A stretch of DNA of 64,000 bases from the NCBI GenBank assembly GCA_963798195.1, contig CAWCSF010000010.1:1364001-1428000 (forward strand), read 5' to 3'. Within the stretch, counting starts at the first letter, position 1, and each line of letters starts with the position of its first letter. This DNA comes from CAVSRC01 sp963798195 (GTDB taxonomy: Bacteria; Pseudomonadota; Alphaproteobacteria; Rhizobiales; Kaistiaceae). Position numbers and translations under genes: made by a program. Positions 7,868-16,169 of the stretch are shown one piece after another. The notes beneath the pieces are model-generated. The model saw nothing but the letters and a program-made list of their open reading frames with translations, made no database searches and had not been told where the DNA came from.

Positions 7868-8320
7868 ATGCTCGACGATATCTACAACAAGCGCATCCTG
7901 CAGTTCGCAGGGTCCATCCCGCGGATCGGGCGGCTGGACCACCCGGACGCGACGGCCACGGCCCATTCCCGACTGTGCGGGTCTACCGTGACGGTCGATC
8001 TTAAGGTCGACGGCGATGTGGTCACCGATTTCGCCCACGACGTGAAGGCCTGCGCCCTCGGCCAGGCATCATCCTCGATCATGGCCGCGCACGTCGTCGG
8101 CGCGCGCGCCGATGAACTGCGCGCCGTCCGGGAGACCATGCGCAAGATGCTGAAAGAGGATGGCGCTCCGCCGGAGGGCCGTTTTGAGGACCTGAAGTTT
8201 CTAGAGCCCGTGCGCGACTACAAGGCGCGGCATGCCTCTACGATGCTGACGTTCGACGCCGTGGTCGATGCGCTCGACCAGATCGCGGCCAGAAGCAGCC
8301 CAGAGGCCGAGAAGGTCTAG
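7868..8320 (+). CDS. IscU/NifU-like iron-sulfur scaffold protein
   Basis: Protein of 150 aa of the IscU/NifU N-terminal fold. Of the three cluster-ligand cysteines in classic IscU, two are seen (RLCGSTV and KACALGQAS). At the third position the sequence reads VRDYKARHAST, with no Cys. This variant form is frequent next to folE/yidD in rhizobia, where it is annotated as an iron-sulfur scaffold, but its exact role is uncertain. Its stop shares a CTAG overlap with a small convergent gene. Confidence 0.85.
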   Translation: MLDDIYNKRILQFAGSIPRIGRLDHPDATATAHSRLCGSTVTVDLKVDGDVVTDFAHDVKACALGQASSSIMAAHVVGARADELRAVRETMRKMLKEDGAPPEGRFEDLKFLEPVRDYKARHASTMLTFDAVVDALDQIAARSSPEAEKV

Positions 8321-8454
8321 ACCGCCGTCCGGCCCGGCAAGCGGACAGTCGCCGGGCGGCTACCCATGCTTACGAGCCAGGCGAAATGCAAAGCGGCGAT
8401 ACGGCCGAAGCCGACGTGGCGATATTGGAAGTAACGCTGGAGAAACTGGGCCAT
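8317..8454 (-). CDS. Small basic protein, 45 aa, function unknown
   Basis: The ATG at 8454 is preceded at a good distance by a strong GAGGAGG ribosome binding site (about 8462-8468). The product begins MAQFLQRYFQYRHVGFGRIA, then a mildly hydrophobic AALHFAWLVSMG, then a basic tail. The Arg/His/Gly pattern followed by a short amphipathic segment resembles small conserved rhizobial proteins of unknown role. Its stop TAG overlaps the stop of the plus-strand NifU-like gene in the palindrome CTAG. I do not recognise a family; the case rests on the ribosome binding site and protein-like composition. Confidence 0.55.
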   Translation of the reverse strand: MAQFLQRYFQYRHVGFGRIAALHFAWLVSMGSRPATVRLPGRTAV

Positions 8455-8590
8455 GGCGGCCACCTCCTCATCTGCTGCAAATTCCGAACGCCGCTGACCC
8501 CATTGAGTTCCACAAGGCTGCGCCAAATATGGTGAATAATCCGTTGACGGGCCGGCGGCGCGGTACGCACCGACACTATGGCCAAGGAAT

Positions 8591-8944
8591 ATGACAGGCA
8601 TTGTGGCGGAAATTGCGCGACTTCCCCGACTCGTCGGTATCGGGCTGATCAAGCTGTACCGACTCGTACTTTCGCCGTGGCTCGGCCGGAGTTGCCGCTA
8701 CCTGCCGACCTGTTCGGAGTACACCGAGGAGGCGGTCCGCACCTACGGTCTTTGGGCCGGCTTCTGGATAGGCCTCGCCCGGTTCCAGCGATGCGGGCCG
8801 CTAGGCGCTTCAGGCTTTGATCCGATACCGGAGGCATTGCCCGCCAGCGCAGCGTGGTACGTGCCCTGGCGCTACGGCCGTTGGACGGGGAAGCACATCG
8901 ACCCGAAGACGCGCCTCGACCTGCACGATCACGCCGGCAAATAG
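8591..8944 (+). CDS. yidD: Membrane protein insertion efficiency factor YidD
   Basis: Protein of 117 aa. The YidD signature is clear: LIKLYRLVLSPWLG, then CRYLPTCSEYTEEAV with paired cysteines, then RFQRCGPLGASGFDP. YidD is a small amphipathic membrane-associated protein that aids Sec/YidC insertion. Here it has a C-terminal extension past the usual 70-85 aa core. It follows the NifU-like gene, an association seen repeatedly in rhizobia, with about 270 bases between that contain a small antisense gene. Confidence 0.93.
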   Translation: MTGIVAEIARLPRLVGIGLIKLYRLVLSPWLGRSCRYLPTCSEYTEEAVRTYGLWAGFWIGLARFQRCGPLGASGFDPIPEALPASAAWYVPWRYGRWTGKHIDPKTRLDLHDHAGK

Positions 8945-8953
8945 ATGGCGGCG

Positions 8954-9484
8954 TTATCGCGCCGGGCCGAGCCCCGACGCGAAGCGCTTCCAATTAGCGA
9001 CGTAGTGCGCCGCCAACTCGCGGTTGCGCGCGATCTCCTCGGCGGAGAGTTGCCGTACCGGCTTGCCCGGGGCGCCGATAACCAACGATCCCGATGGCAC
9101 CTCGCGCCGCTCGGGGATCAAGGCACCGGCGGCGATCAGGCAATTATCGCCGATCCGGGCGCCGTTCAGAACGATCGCGCCCATGCCGATCAGCGTGTTC
9201 TTGCCGATGGTGCAGCCGTGCAGGATGGCGCGGTGGCCAATGGTGCAACCTTCGCCGATCGACAGCGGGAAACCCATGTCAGTGTGGAAGACGCACAGCT
9301 CCTGTATGTTCGTGTCGCGTCCAATGGTGATGCGCTCGTTGTCGCCACGCAGCACTGAGCCGAACCAGATGCCGACACCCTCGGCAACCGTCACATTCCC
9401 GATCACCGACGCCGTCGATGCAATCCATGCCGAACCGTTGGCCGGCAGTTCCGGCTGGATGCCGTCAAGCGCGTGGATGGCCAT
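8954..9484 (-). CDS. Gamma carbonic anhydrase-family protein
   Basis: Protein of 176 aa built of left-handed beta-helix hexapeptide repeats (IGNVTVAEG, IGRDTNIQE, IGEGCTIGHRA, IGKNTLIGMGA and IGDNCLIAAGA). Three metal-ligand histidines are present (VFHTD, GHRA and ILHG), as in gamma-class carbonic anhydrases. The Glu residues of the Methanosarcina enzyme are not obvious, so activity is uncertain. It is cytosolic. The gene ends 10 bases from the yidD stop in convergent orientation. Confidence 0.9.
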   Translation of the reverse strand: MAIHALDGIQPELPANGSAWIASTASVIGNVTVAEGVGIWFGSVLRGDNERITIGRDTNIQELCVFHTDMGFPLSIGEGCTIGHRAILHGCTIGKNTLIGMGAIVLNGARIGDNCLIAAGALIPERREVPSGSLVIGAPGKPVRQLSAEEIARNRELAAHYVANWKRFASGLGPAR

Positions 9485-9549
9485 GCCGTCTCTCCCCTAT
9501 GCTTTGGCTGATCGCTTAGGCCGTTTCCGTCCCGGGGATCAAGCGGGCT

Positions 9550-9891
9550 TCAGGCGAGGCCGGCCTGCACCGAGACGATCAGGCTGAGCACAATGATGCC
9601 CGAGCAGACGCTCCACAGGGCCGACACCACCAGGCTGCCGACCAGCCAGCCGAAGGCATTGGTTTCGGAGAGGCGCCGCTTCAGCGCGGAATCCATGATG
9701 ATCGCCGGGCCGCTGACAGCGAAGAACAGGAAGGTCGAAACGGCCGCGAGCCAGCCTTGGCCCAGAAGCGCAAAACGCGCAGCTTCCGACGTGACCATCT
9801 TGTAGCAGCTGGCAGCGATGCCGGCGGCAACGAAGCCGATCGCGGCGCAGTACATGATGAGAAGGCCGTCGCGCAGCACGCCAATACCCAC
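9550..9891 (-). CDS. Conserved small membrane protein
   Basis: Protein of 113 aa from a GTG at 9891 (an ATG at 9855 is possible) with about three to four hydrophobic helices: MYCAAIGFVAAGIAASCY, GWLAAVSTFLFFAVSGPAII and WLVGSLVVSALWSVCSGIIV. No catalytic motif is visible. Proteins of this kind are conserved in Hyphomicrobiales with unknown function. It is oriented divergently from the membrane-anchored protein at 10029. Confidence 0.65.
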   Translation of the reverse strand: MGIGVLRDGLLIMYCAAIGFVAAGIAASCYKMVTSEAARFALLGQGWLAAVSTFLFFAVSGPAIIMDSALKRRLSETNAFGWLVGSLVVSALWSVCSGIIVLSLIVSVQAGLA

Positions 9892-10028
9892 AGTGTCCCA
9901 ATTCGGGCACCCTCGCCCGGCTGTTGACCAGATTTGCAAGCCACGTACCGTTGCCGGGCGCTGACGATTCGAAGACGCAAGCGCATGGAATCGCTGGATT
10001 TTCCACTGGACCCGGTCACACAGCCGAT

Positions 10029-10760
10029 ATGGTTGATGTTTCGTTAAGACACAAGCGCGCAGATCGTCAGCCCCGGCACCCAGGCTGGGCGGCGCCCCTT
10101 ACCATCGCCGGCATAGCGGGCGTCGCCGTGTTGCTGGCCGGCGTGCTCGTGCACCTGATACTGGGCGCCTATCGCGACCGGATGACCCTAACGGGACTCT
10201 CAGCCGACCCGAGGCCGGTCGCGCTCGCCATCGCCGGAGAGCAACTGGCGATCCCGGCCAACATGATCCGCACCGCCGCCACGCGGCGGGGCGGCCCGGT
10301 AGAGAAAGCCGAGATGATCGTGCACTGGCCGTCGCTCCAGGGCTATTCCGCAGCCCTGGACGACGCCTTTGCGCAGGCGGTGCCGTCCACGGCGATCATC
10401 TTCGCGACGATCGAAGCGCGGGAAAGCGCGCTCGATGCAACCGAGCGGCTAGACGCCGTATATGCGCAGTTCTTCACGGGCGAAGCGATCGCTGGTCCCA
10501 ACGGATTGGTCGGGCGCACGCTGAAAGCGGAATCGGGCTACGGCGGCGAGATCATCTTCTTCACGCCCGGCCAACCGCGACCGTTCGTCGCCCGATGTCT
10601 GATGAGCACGACGCCGGAGGTGCCATCCACCTGCATGCGTGACGTGAAGTTCGGCCGCGGCCTCTCGCTGCTCTACCGCTTCAATCGTGACAGGCTCGCC
10701 GACTGGGCCGCGCTAGACCCAGGCATGCGCAAGCTCGCCGACAGCTTCCTCAGACGCTAG
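10029..10760 (+). CDS. Single-pass membrane-anchored hypothetical protein
   Basis: Protein of 243 aa. A basic cytoplasmic start (RHKRADRQPRH) precedes one transmembrane helix near residues 20-45, and the remainder is probably periplasmic. The C-terminal domain has two cysteines (VARCLMS and STCMRDV) that could form a disulfide. Similar proteins occur in rhizobia next to DUF3126 and cysE, without a known role. Its stop overlaps that of the DUF3126 gene through CTAG. I do not recognise a function. Confidence 0.75.
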   Translation: MVDVSLRHKRADRQPRHPGWAAPLTIAGIAGVAVLLAGVLVHLILGAYRDRMTLTGLSADPRPVALAIAGEQLAIPANMIRTAATRRGGPVEKAEMIVHWPSLQGYSAALDDAFAQAVPSTAIIFATIEARESALDATERLDAVYAQFFTGEAIAGPNGLVGRTLKAESGYGGEIIFFTPGQPRPFVARCLMSTTPEVPSTCMRDVKFGRGLSLLYRFNRDRLADWAALDPGMRKLADSFLRR

Positions 10761-10978
10761 TCGAGGTCGATGTCGAGGATTGCCATGGTGAAGTTGTAGG
10801 AAAGGTCGCCGTCCTCATCGTCCCGGAAGACGACGCCGATGAACTCGTCACCGATATAGACCTCGGCCGAGTCATCCTTTTGCGGGCGGGCCCGCACCGA
10901 AATCGTCGGCATGTTGAAGCGGCGGCGGAAGAAGGCTTCGAGCTTTTGTAGCTCCTCGCGTTTCACACTGGTCCCCAA
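10757..10978 (-). CDS. DUF3126 family protein
   Basis: Small protein of 73 aa, acidic at its C-terminus, matching the DUF3126 pattern: KREELQKLEAFFRRRFN, then RPQKDDSAEVYIGDEFIGV, then DLSYNFTMAILDIDL. The family is restricted to alphaproteobacteria and lies beside cysE, as here (24 bases downstream of the cysE stop). Function unknown. Its stop is shared in a CTAG overlap with the convergent gene. Confidence 0.85.
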   Translation of the reverse strand: MGTSVKREELQKLEAFFRRRFNMPTISVRARPQKDDSAEVYIGDEFIGVVFRDDEDGDLSYNFTMAILDIDLD

Positions 10979-11002
10979 TCTGTTTATGCGCGTGTGTGCG
11001 CG

Positions 11003-11839
11003 TTATTCGTCGTTGCATTCGTCTTCGTCGAACAGCTGATTCATCGACCGCGACGGATCGGACTGACCGGTCTTGCCGATGATCTTCGCGGGCACGCCTG
11101 CCACAGTCGTATGCGGCGGCACCGGATGCAGCACGACCGAGCCCGCCGCGATCTTCGACGATACGCCGATTTCGATATTGCCGAGCACCGAGGCGCCCGC
11201 GCCGATCAGCACGCCATGACGAATCTTGGGATGCCGGTCGCCGGACCCCTTGCCCGTACCGCCCAGCGTGACGCCCTGGAGGATCGATACGTTGTCCTCG
11301 ATGACCGCCGTGCCGCCGACGACAAGGCCAGTAGCATGGTCGAGGAAGATGCTGCGCCCAAGCGGCACCGCCGGGTGGATGTCGGTCTGAAAGACGATCG
11401 ACGCGCGGCTTTGCAGATAGAGCGCGAAATCGTGCCGCCCGCCGTTCCACAGCCAATGCGCCAGACGATGCGCCTGAATTGCGTGAAAGCCCTTGAAGTA
11501 GAGCAGCGGCTCGATGTGACGCTCGCATGCAGGATCGCGGTCGTAGACCGCGGCGATATCGCACCGGAAGATCTCGCCGATCTCCTGGCTATCGCGCACC
11601 GCCTCGTCGAACGTGCGGCGAATGACTTCGGCGCCCATCACGTCGGAATCGAGCCGCTGGGCGACGCGGTGGATGACGGCGTCTTCCAGACGATCGTGGT
11701 TCAGCACCGTGGCGTAGACGAAGCTCGCCATCGCCGGGTCGGCCGCGATGATCTCTTCCGCTTCGCGCCGGATGCTGGACCAGATCGGGTCAACCTGGCT
11801 GAGCGGATCGCCCTGCTGCTTTGATAACTTCACGGACAT
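11003..11839 (-). CDS. cysE: Serine O-acetyltransferase CysE
   Basis: Protein of 278 aa that acetylates serine with acetyl-CoA to form O-acetylserine for cysteine synthesis. The N-terminal helical domain (residues about 20-150) and the hexapeptide beta-helix (about 165-245, including IHPAVPLGRSIFLDHATG and VTLGGTGKGSGDRHP) are both present. The catalytic His and Asp lie in the SIFLDHATG region. A GAGGG ribosome binding site precedes the ATG. The C-terminal tail ends acidic, different from the Ile-ending tail that binds cysteine synthase in enterobacteria. Confidence 0.95.
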   Translation of the reverse strand: MSVKLSKQQGDPLSQVDPIWSSIRREAEEIIAADPAMASFVYATVLNHDRLEDAVIHRVAQRLDSDVMGAEVIRRTFDEAVRDSQEIGEIFRCDIAAVYDRDPACERHIEPLLYFKGFHAIQAHRLAHWLWNGGRHDFALYLQSRASIVFQTDIHPAVPLGRSIFLDHATGLVVGGTAVIEDNVSILQGVTLGGTGKGSGDRHPKIRHGVLIGAGASVLGNIEIGVSSKIAAGSVVLHPVPPHTTVAGVPAKIIGKTGQSDPSRSMNQLFDEDECNDE

Positions 11840-12008
11840 CGAAAAACCCTCGAATTTCCCCGCCGAAGCGAGGCGGCGCGCACACTATCACCGGCCAAAA
11901 CGGATCGCCACCGGAGGCTGCTCCGTCGCCGATCTTCCCCAATCGGAGTTAACAAGCCGCGACCCGGCAAGTATGGCGCTGAAGCCACTTTGCAAGGCGC
12001 GCGTCCGC

Positions 12009-12761
12009 CTAGGGCCGGTTGGCGAGGAATTCGAGCACGCCCGCCTTGAACACCTTGTCCCCGGTGGCGAGCATGTGGTCCCGGCCGGGAATGTCGAGGA
12101 CCTTCGCGCCGGGAATGAGCGCCGCCAGACCAGAGGCAGAACCGGCTACCTCATCCTTTGTTCCGACGGCGACCAACACCGGCATCTTCAGCGTTGCCAG
12201 CCTCTCCTTCGAGATGGCGACGCGCTGCGCCCGCATACAGGCAGCAAGCGCCCGGGTGTCGCTCTGTGTCAGTTCAGCGAACTTGCGGTAGCCACGCCCG
12301 ACATTCGACGTCGCGTCGGCGAGGCTCTCCGCCTCCAGCGCTTCGACGATCTCGTCCTCGCCGCCGATTCCCTCGACGAGACCAAGCCCCATGCCGCCAA
12401 TGACGAGCGAGCGCACCTTGTCGGGATGATCCAGCGCGAGCATTGCTCCAATGCGTCCGCCCATCGAGTAGCCCATGACGTCGACAGGCCCGAGCTTCAG
12501 ATGATCGATCAGGTTGGCCGCATCGGCCGCCATGCGTTCGGGCGAGTACGCGGACGGATCGTAGAGCTTGGCGCTGGCCCCGTGGCCGCGCACATCCATC
12601 GCGATCGTACGGAAGCCTGCCTTGGTGAGCGTGTCGATCCAACCGGTCGAGCGCCAGTTGACCGCGTTATTCGAGGCGAAGCCATGGATGAGCAGAATTG
12701 GCGTGCCTTCGCCGTCCAACTGGTAGGCTATGTCAACGCCATCCGACGAGAAATGCTGCAA
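12009..12761 (-). CDS. Alpha/beta hydrolase
   Basis: Protein of 250 aa. The TTG start at 12761 is chosen because an AAGGAG site lies seven bases before it and the fold begins right after (LQHFSSDGVDIAYQ). Alpha/beta-hydrolase features are LIHGFASN for the oxyanion hole, the nucleophile elbow GYSMGG, a candidate acid in VGTKDEVAG and a late His in GRDHML. The substrate is unknown; homologues are annotated as esterases or C-C hydrolases. It is divergent from the zinc-finger gene at 12854 with about 90 bases between. Confidence 0.85.
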   Translation of the reverse strand: MQHFSSDGVDIAYQLDGEGTPILLIHGFASNNAVNWRSTGWIDTLTKAGFRTIAMDVRGHGASAKLYDPSAYSPERMAADAANLIDHLKLGPVDVMGYSMGGRIGAMLALDHPDKVRSLVIGGMGLGLVEGIGGEDEIVEALEAESLADATSNVGRGYRKFAELTQSDTRALAACMRAQRVAISKERLATLKMPVLVAVGTKDEVAGSASGLAALIPGAKVLDIPGRDHMLATGDKVFKAGVLEFLANRP

Positions 12762-12853
12762 AATCCGCTCCTTCTGGCAAGGTCGGGCGGACCCTACCCA
12801 ATCGTGGCCGGGGCCGCTATTGTCCGCGCCGACAAGCATCCGGACGGACGGCC

Positions 12854-13099
12854 ATGGCAGATCATATCGTTCCCCATTTCCACAACGACTCGGGCACGCC
12901 CGCCGTCGCAATCGGCGTGAAGGAATTCATGTGCGTCGGCGCCAAGCCGCCGTTTGATCATCCGCACGTCTATCTGGACATGGGCGACGACGACGAAAAG
13001 ATCTGCCCCTACTGCTCGACGCTCTATCGCTACAGCGCCGGGCTCGATCCGACGCAGACCAACCCGCCGGGACACCTCTTCCTCGACCTCGCCGCCTGA
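12854..13099 (+). CDS. CHCC-type zinc-finger domain protein
   Basis: Protein of 81 aa. Metal ligands are Cys in EFMCVGA, His in PFDHPHVYL and the pair CPYC, giving the CHCC pattern also found in the NDUFS6 accessory subunit of complex I. Alphaproteobacterial versions are short, cytosolic and conserved; a complex-I-related role has been proposed for the eukaryotic relatives only. The flavin monooxygenase reading frame begins immediately after its stop. Confidence 0.88.
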   Translation: MADHIVPHFHNDSGTPAVAIGVKEFMCVGAKPPFDHPHVYLDMGDDDEKICPYCSTLYRYSAGLDPTQTNPPGHLFLDLAA

Positions 13100-13126
13100 C
13101 GGCCCCAGCCGTGCCGACAGCGCCGG

Positions 13127-14314
13127 CTGCGCGACGCGAACATCAAACCGATCGTCATCGCCGGCGCCGGCATCGGTGGATTGACTGCCGCGCTTTCGCT
13201 CGCCGCAAGCGGCTGGTCGGTCGTAGTCGCGGAACGCGCAGACGCACTGAGCGAGATCGGCGCCGGCATCCAGATCACGCCCAACGCCGGCCGAATCCTC
13301 GCGCGCCTCGGACTCGACAAGGCCATGGCGGCCGCGGCACTCGAACCAGAGGCCATCGACGTCCGCAACGGGCTCAGTGGCCGCCTGCTCACATCGATCG
13401 CCTCCCAGACCCTGCGCGGGCGGTACGGCTTCCCCTATCGCGTGATCCATCGCGCCGACCTTCAGGCGCTACTGGTCGGAGCCGTGTCCGGGACACCGGC
13501 CATCCAGTTCCGTTTAGGCACGACGGTAGAAAGCCACCACGAAGATTCGGACGGCATTTCCGTCCGTATTACGCGTGCGGGCAATTCCGAGACCATCAAC
13601 GCAACGGCACTCATCGCCGCAGATGGCGTGCGCTCCACGATCCGCGAGCGGATAAGCGGCGGCCATGCAAAACTCGCCGGTCGTACCGCCTGGCGCGCGC
13701 TTGTCGCCGCAGAGGATGCCCAACGCCTGCTCCGCACGACCCACATCGGCCTGTGGCTTGGCCCCAAGGCGCACCTCGTCCACTACCCGGTGATGAAGGG
13801 CGCGGCGGTGAACATCGTTGCCATCGTGGAGGACGCGGAAGACGAGGCCGGCTGGAGCGTGCCCGGCGACGCCGCCGAGATCGCCGCACGCTTCGACACG
13901 TGGTCAGACGCCGCGCGCGGCATCGTCGCCAGACCGAAGACCTGGCAAAAATTCGCGTTGGCCGGTGTCGATCCGCAGAGCCCGTGGATCAGCGGACGTA
14001 TCGCTCTGATCGGCGACGCAGCCCACGCCATGATGCCATTCCTCGCGCAAGGCGCGGCGATGGCAATCGAGGATGCCGCCGTGCTGGCAAGCGCGCTTCG
14101 CGGCACAAACGACATCGCCGGTGCATTGCGGAAATACGAAGCAGAGCGAAAGCCGCGCGTGACTCGCGTCGCCGAACTGTCGCGGCGTACCGGAGAGGTC
14201 TATCACTTTGGCTCGACAATGGCCGCGCTCCGCGATGCGGCCCTATCGGTTGCCGGTGCCCGCCTCGTGCTCAGCCGAAGCGACTGGATCTATCGGTGGC
14301 TGCCGCCGACCTGA
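13127..14314 (+). CDS. FAD-dependent monooxygenase, start codon abnormal
   Basis: Family of salicylate/3-hydroxybenzoate hydroxylase-like flavoproteins that use NAD(P)H and O2 to hydroxylate an aromatic substrate. The dinucleotide motif IAGAGIGGLTAAL is encoded at 13157-13195. The second FAD motif GRIALIGDAAHAMMPFLAQG lies near residue 290. The frame has no ATG, GTG or TTG before the first motif and runs back to the stop of the upstream gene; the only near-starts are CTG at 13127 and ATC at 13142. A GTG at 13111 in another frame would give a normal N-terminus if one base were missing between 13111 and 13141. The C-terminus is complete. The start given is provisional. Confidence 0.75.
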   Translation: MRDANIKPIVIAGAGIGGLTAALSLAASGWSVVVAERADALSEIGAGIQITPNAGRILARLGLDKAMAAAALEPEAIDVRNGLSGRLLTSIASQTLRGRYGFPYRVIHRADLQALLVGAVSGTPAIQFRLGTTVESHHEDSDGISVRITRAGNSETINATALIAADGVRSTIRERISGGHAKLAGRTAWRALVAAEDAQRLLRTTHIGLWLGPKAHLVHYPVMKGAAVNIVAIVEDAEDEAGWSVPGDAAEIAARFDTWSDAARGIVARPKTWQKFALAGVDPQSPWISGRIALIGDAAHAMMPFLAQGAAMAIEDAAVLASALRGTNDIAGALRKYEAERKPRVTRVAELSRRTGEVYHFGSTMAALRDAALSVAGARLVLSRSDWIYRWLPPT

Positions 14315-14380
14315 TTGCCAACCGAACCTGCGAATGCACTTGCGTTGGCGAATGGGGGCATTTGCAGATGGAGGAGCGCC

Positions 14381-14731
14381 GTGACCGTCAAGCGCATTGT
14401 GGCAAATATCAATTGTCCCAACCCAGACGCCGCGAAGGCTTTCTATTGCGACATCCTCGGCATGGAGGTGGCCATGGACCTGGGGTGGATCGTCACATTC
14501 GCGACCAGTGCGGGAACACGACCTCAAATAAGCATGGCGACTGAGGGCGGCTCAGGCACACCGGTACCCGATCTTTCGATCGAGGTGGACAATCTGGACG
14601 AGGTCCACCGCAGAATGTTGGAGGCCGGGATCGGCATTGAGTATGGACCGGCATCAGAGCCTTGGGGCGTACGTCGCTTCTACGTTCGCGATCCCTTTGG
14701 CAAGCTCGTGAACATTCTCACCCACGAATGA
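14381..14731 (+). CDS. VOC family (glyoxalase-like) protein
   Basis: Protein of 116 aa from a GTG with a GGAGGAG ribosome binding site six bases upstream. A single vicinal-oxygen-chelate module is seen: INCPNPDAAKAFYCDILGM at the start and RRFYVRDPFGKLVNIL at the end. Such proteins work as dimers; members include glyoxalases, dioxygenases and antibiotic-binding proteins. The usual metal-ligand positions are not clearly filled (no His in the first strand). It follows the monooxygenase on the same strand and could be part of the same catabolic or detoxification unit. Confidence 0.8.
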   Translation: MTVKRIVANINCPNPDAAKAFYCDILGMEVAMDLGWIVTFATSAGTRPQISMATEGGSGTPVPDLSIEVDNLDEVHRRMLEAGIGIEYGPASEPWGVRRFYVRDPFGKLVNILTHE

Positions 14732-14765
14732 GGAAAACGGCAACGCCTCTCTCAGGAACGCCGCG

Positions 14766-16109
14766 CTAACGCGCCGCCTCCGGTGCCTCGATCCGCCCCA
14801 CCAGCTGCGGCAAGTAAAAGCCGAGCGAGCCGGCACGGGAAATGTAGAAGATCAGGAACGCCAGCCACACGCCGTGATTGCCGAGACGTGGCGCGAGGAT
14901 GAAGTCGGCCGCAATGTAGACCGCAACGGCAGCAATGGCGGCATTACGCAGCATCGCTCCGCGCGTCGCGCCGATGAAGATGCCGTCGAGAATCCATGCC
15001 GGTGCGCCCAGGAGAGGCGCGATGGCGCAGTACGGCAGGAAGGTGATCGCGGCATTGCGTGCCGCCGGATCGGCGATCAGCCATGTCAGCACGGCCGGAC
15101 CGAAGACATAGGTCAGGATCGCGAAGGCCGCACCGGCGACCAGCGCCGGCTCGGCGGTCAGCAGGCACGCCCGGAGGAAATCCTCCCGCGACTTGCGGCC
15201 GAAGGCACGGCCAGCTTCAGCTTCGGCGACGAAGGCGAAGGCATCGAGCACGAACGCCCAGATGGTAATGATCTGCATCAAGATGTGATTGCCGGCGAGC
15301 GGCACCGCGCCCTGGCGCGCGCCAGCATTCACGAACCACGTGAAACCGAAGATCATCATCCATGTGCGGATCATGAGGTTCACGTTGACGTCGAACAGGC
15401 GGCGCATCGCACCAAGATTGAACAGGGCTGAGGTGCTCAGGACGTCTGCGGCCCAGCCACCGCCTGACCGCACCGCGCGAACGACCAGCACGCCCCCGGC
15501 GGCTGCGGCCATCCAGTCGGCGATCGCCGTCGCGTAGCCCACGCCGGCTGGACCGAGGTGTAAGCCGAGCACGAACCAGAGGTCGAGCACGATGTTGGTG
15601 ATGCTGAAGATCGCCGTCACCGCCAGCGTCGTCCCGGTGCGGCCGGTTCCGATCAGCCAGCCGGTCAGCGCAAGAACCGCCAGTGTCGCCGGGGCGCCCA
15701 GAGCGCGCGCCGTGAGATAGGCCGCCCCCTTCGCGTTCACCGCCGGCTCGCCCTGCATCACCGCGAAGCCGACGGACGCGATCACGTCGCGGAACAGCGC
15801 GACCAGCAGCCCGAGCACCCCGGCAATGACAAGAGCGCGCAAGAGAACCCGCTGCGCCTCGGCGCCGTCGTCCGCACCCACGGCTTGCGCGACAAGGCCA
15901 GTCGTTCCCATGCGGAGGAAATAGAAGCTCCACAGGAAGATGGTGATGATCGCCGAGCCTAGCGCCACGCCGCCAAGGTCAGTGGCGTCTCCCGAGAGAC
16001 CGAGCACGAACGTGTCCGCCGCCCCGGCAAGCGGGATGCTGGCATTCGCGAACACCAGCGGCCAAGCACGGCGCAGAACCTGGCCGCGGGTCAAAATGTC
16101 GGTGGGCAC
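14766..16109 (-). CDS. MATE family efflux transporter (DinF-like)
   Basis: Protein of 447 aa with twelve hydrophobic segments in two homologous halves, of the DinF branch of the MATE family. Typical start FANASIPLAGAADTFVLG and a later WILDGIFIGATRGAMLRNA are both present. MATE proteins export cationic drugs or metabolites using Na+ or H+ gradients. The start used is a GTG at 16109 with no clear ribosome binding site. The gene lies downstream of a LysE-type exporter on the same strand, about 60 bases away. Confidence 0.9.
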   Translation of the reverse strand: MPTDILTRGQVLRRAWPLVFANASIPLAGAADTFVLGLSGDATDLGGVALGSAIITIFLWSFYFLRMGTTGLVAQAVGADDGAEAQRVLLRALVIAGVLGLLVALFRDVIASVGFAVMQGEPAVNAKGAAYLTARALGAPATLAVLALTGWLIGTGRTGTTLAVTAIFSITNIVLDLWFVLGLHLGPAGVGYATAIADWMAAAAGGVLVVRAVRSGGGWAADVLSTSALFNLGAMRRLFDVNVNLMIRTWMMIFGFTWFVNAGARQGAVPLAGNHILMQIITIWAFVLDAFAFVAEAEAGRAFGRKSREDFLRACLLTAEPALVAGAAFAILTYVFGPAVLTWLIADPAARNAAITFLPYCAIAPLLGAPAWILDGIFIGATRGAMLRNAAIAAVAVYIAADFILAPRLGNHGVWLAFLIFYISRAGSLGFYLPQLVGRIEAPEAAR

Positions 16110-16169
16110 GTTGAGGGGTGAACCTTCGATGAATCGCTTGGGCGCGTTGCTACCCAGTATGCCGCAATT

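Noticed and set aside
15217..15933. A 238-codon minus-strand frame inside the MATE gene
   Set aside because: Alternative frame on the same strand as the MATE gene, Arg-rich and without motifs.
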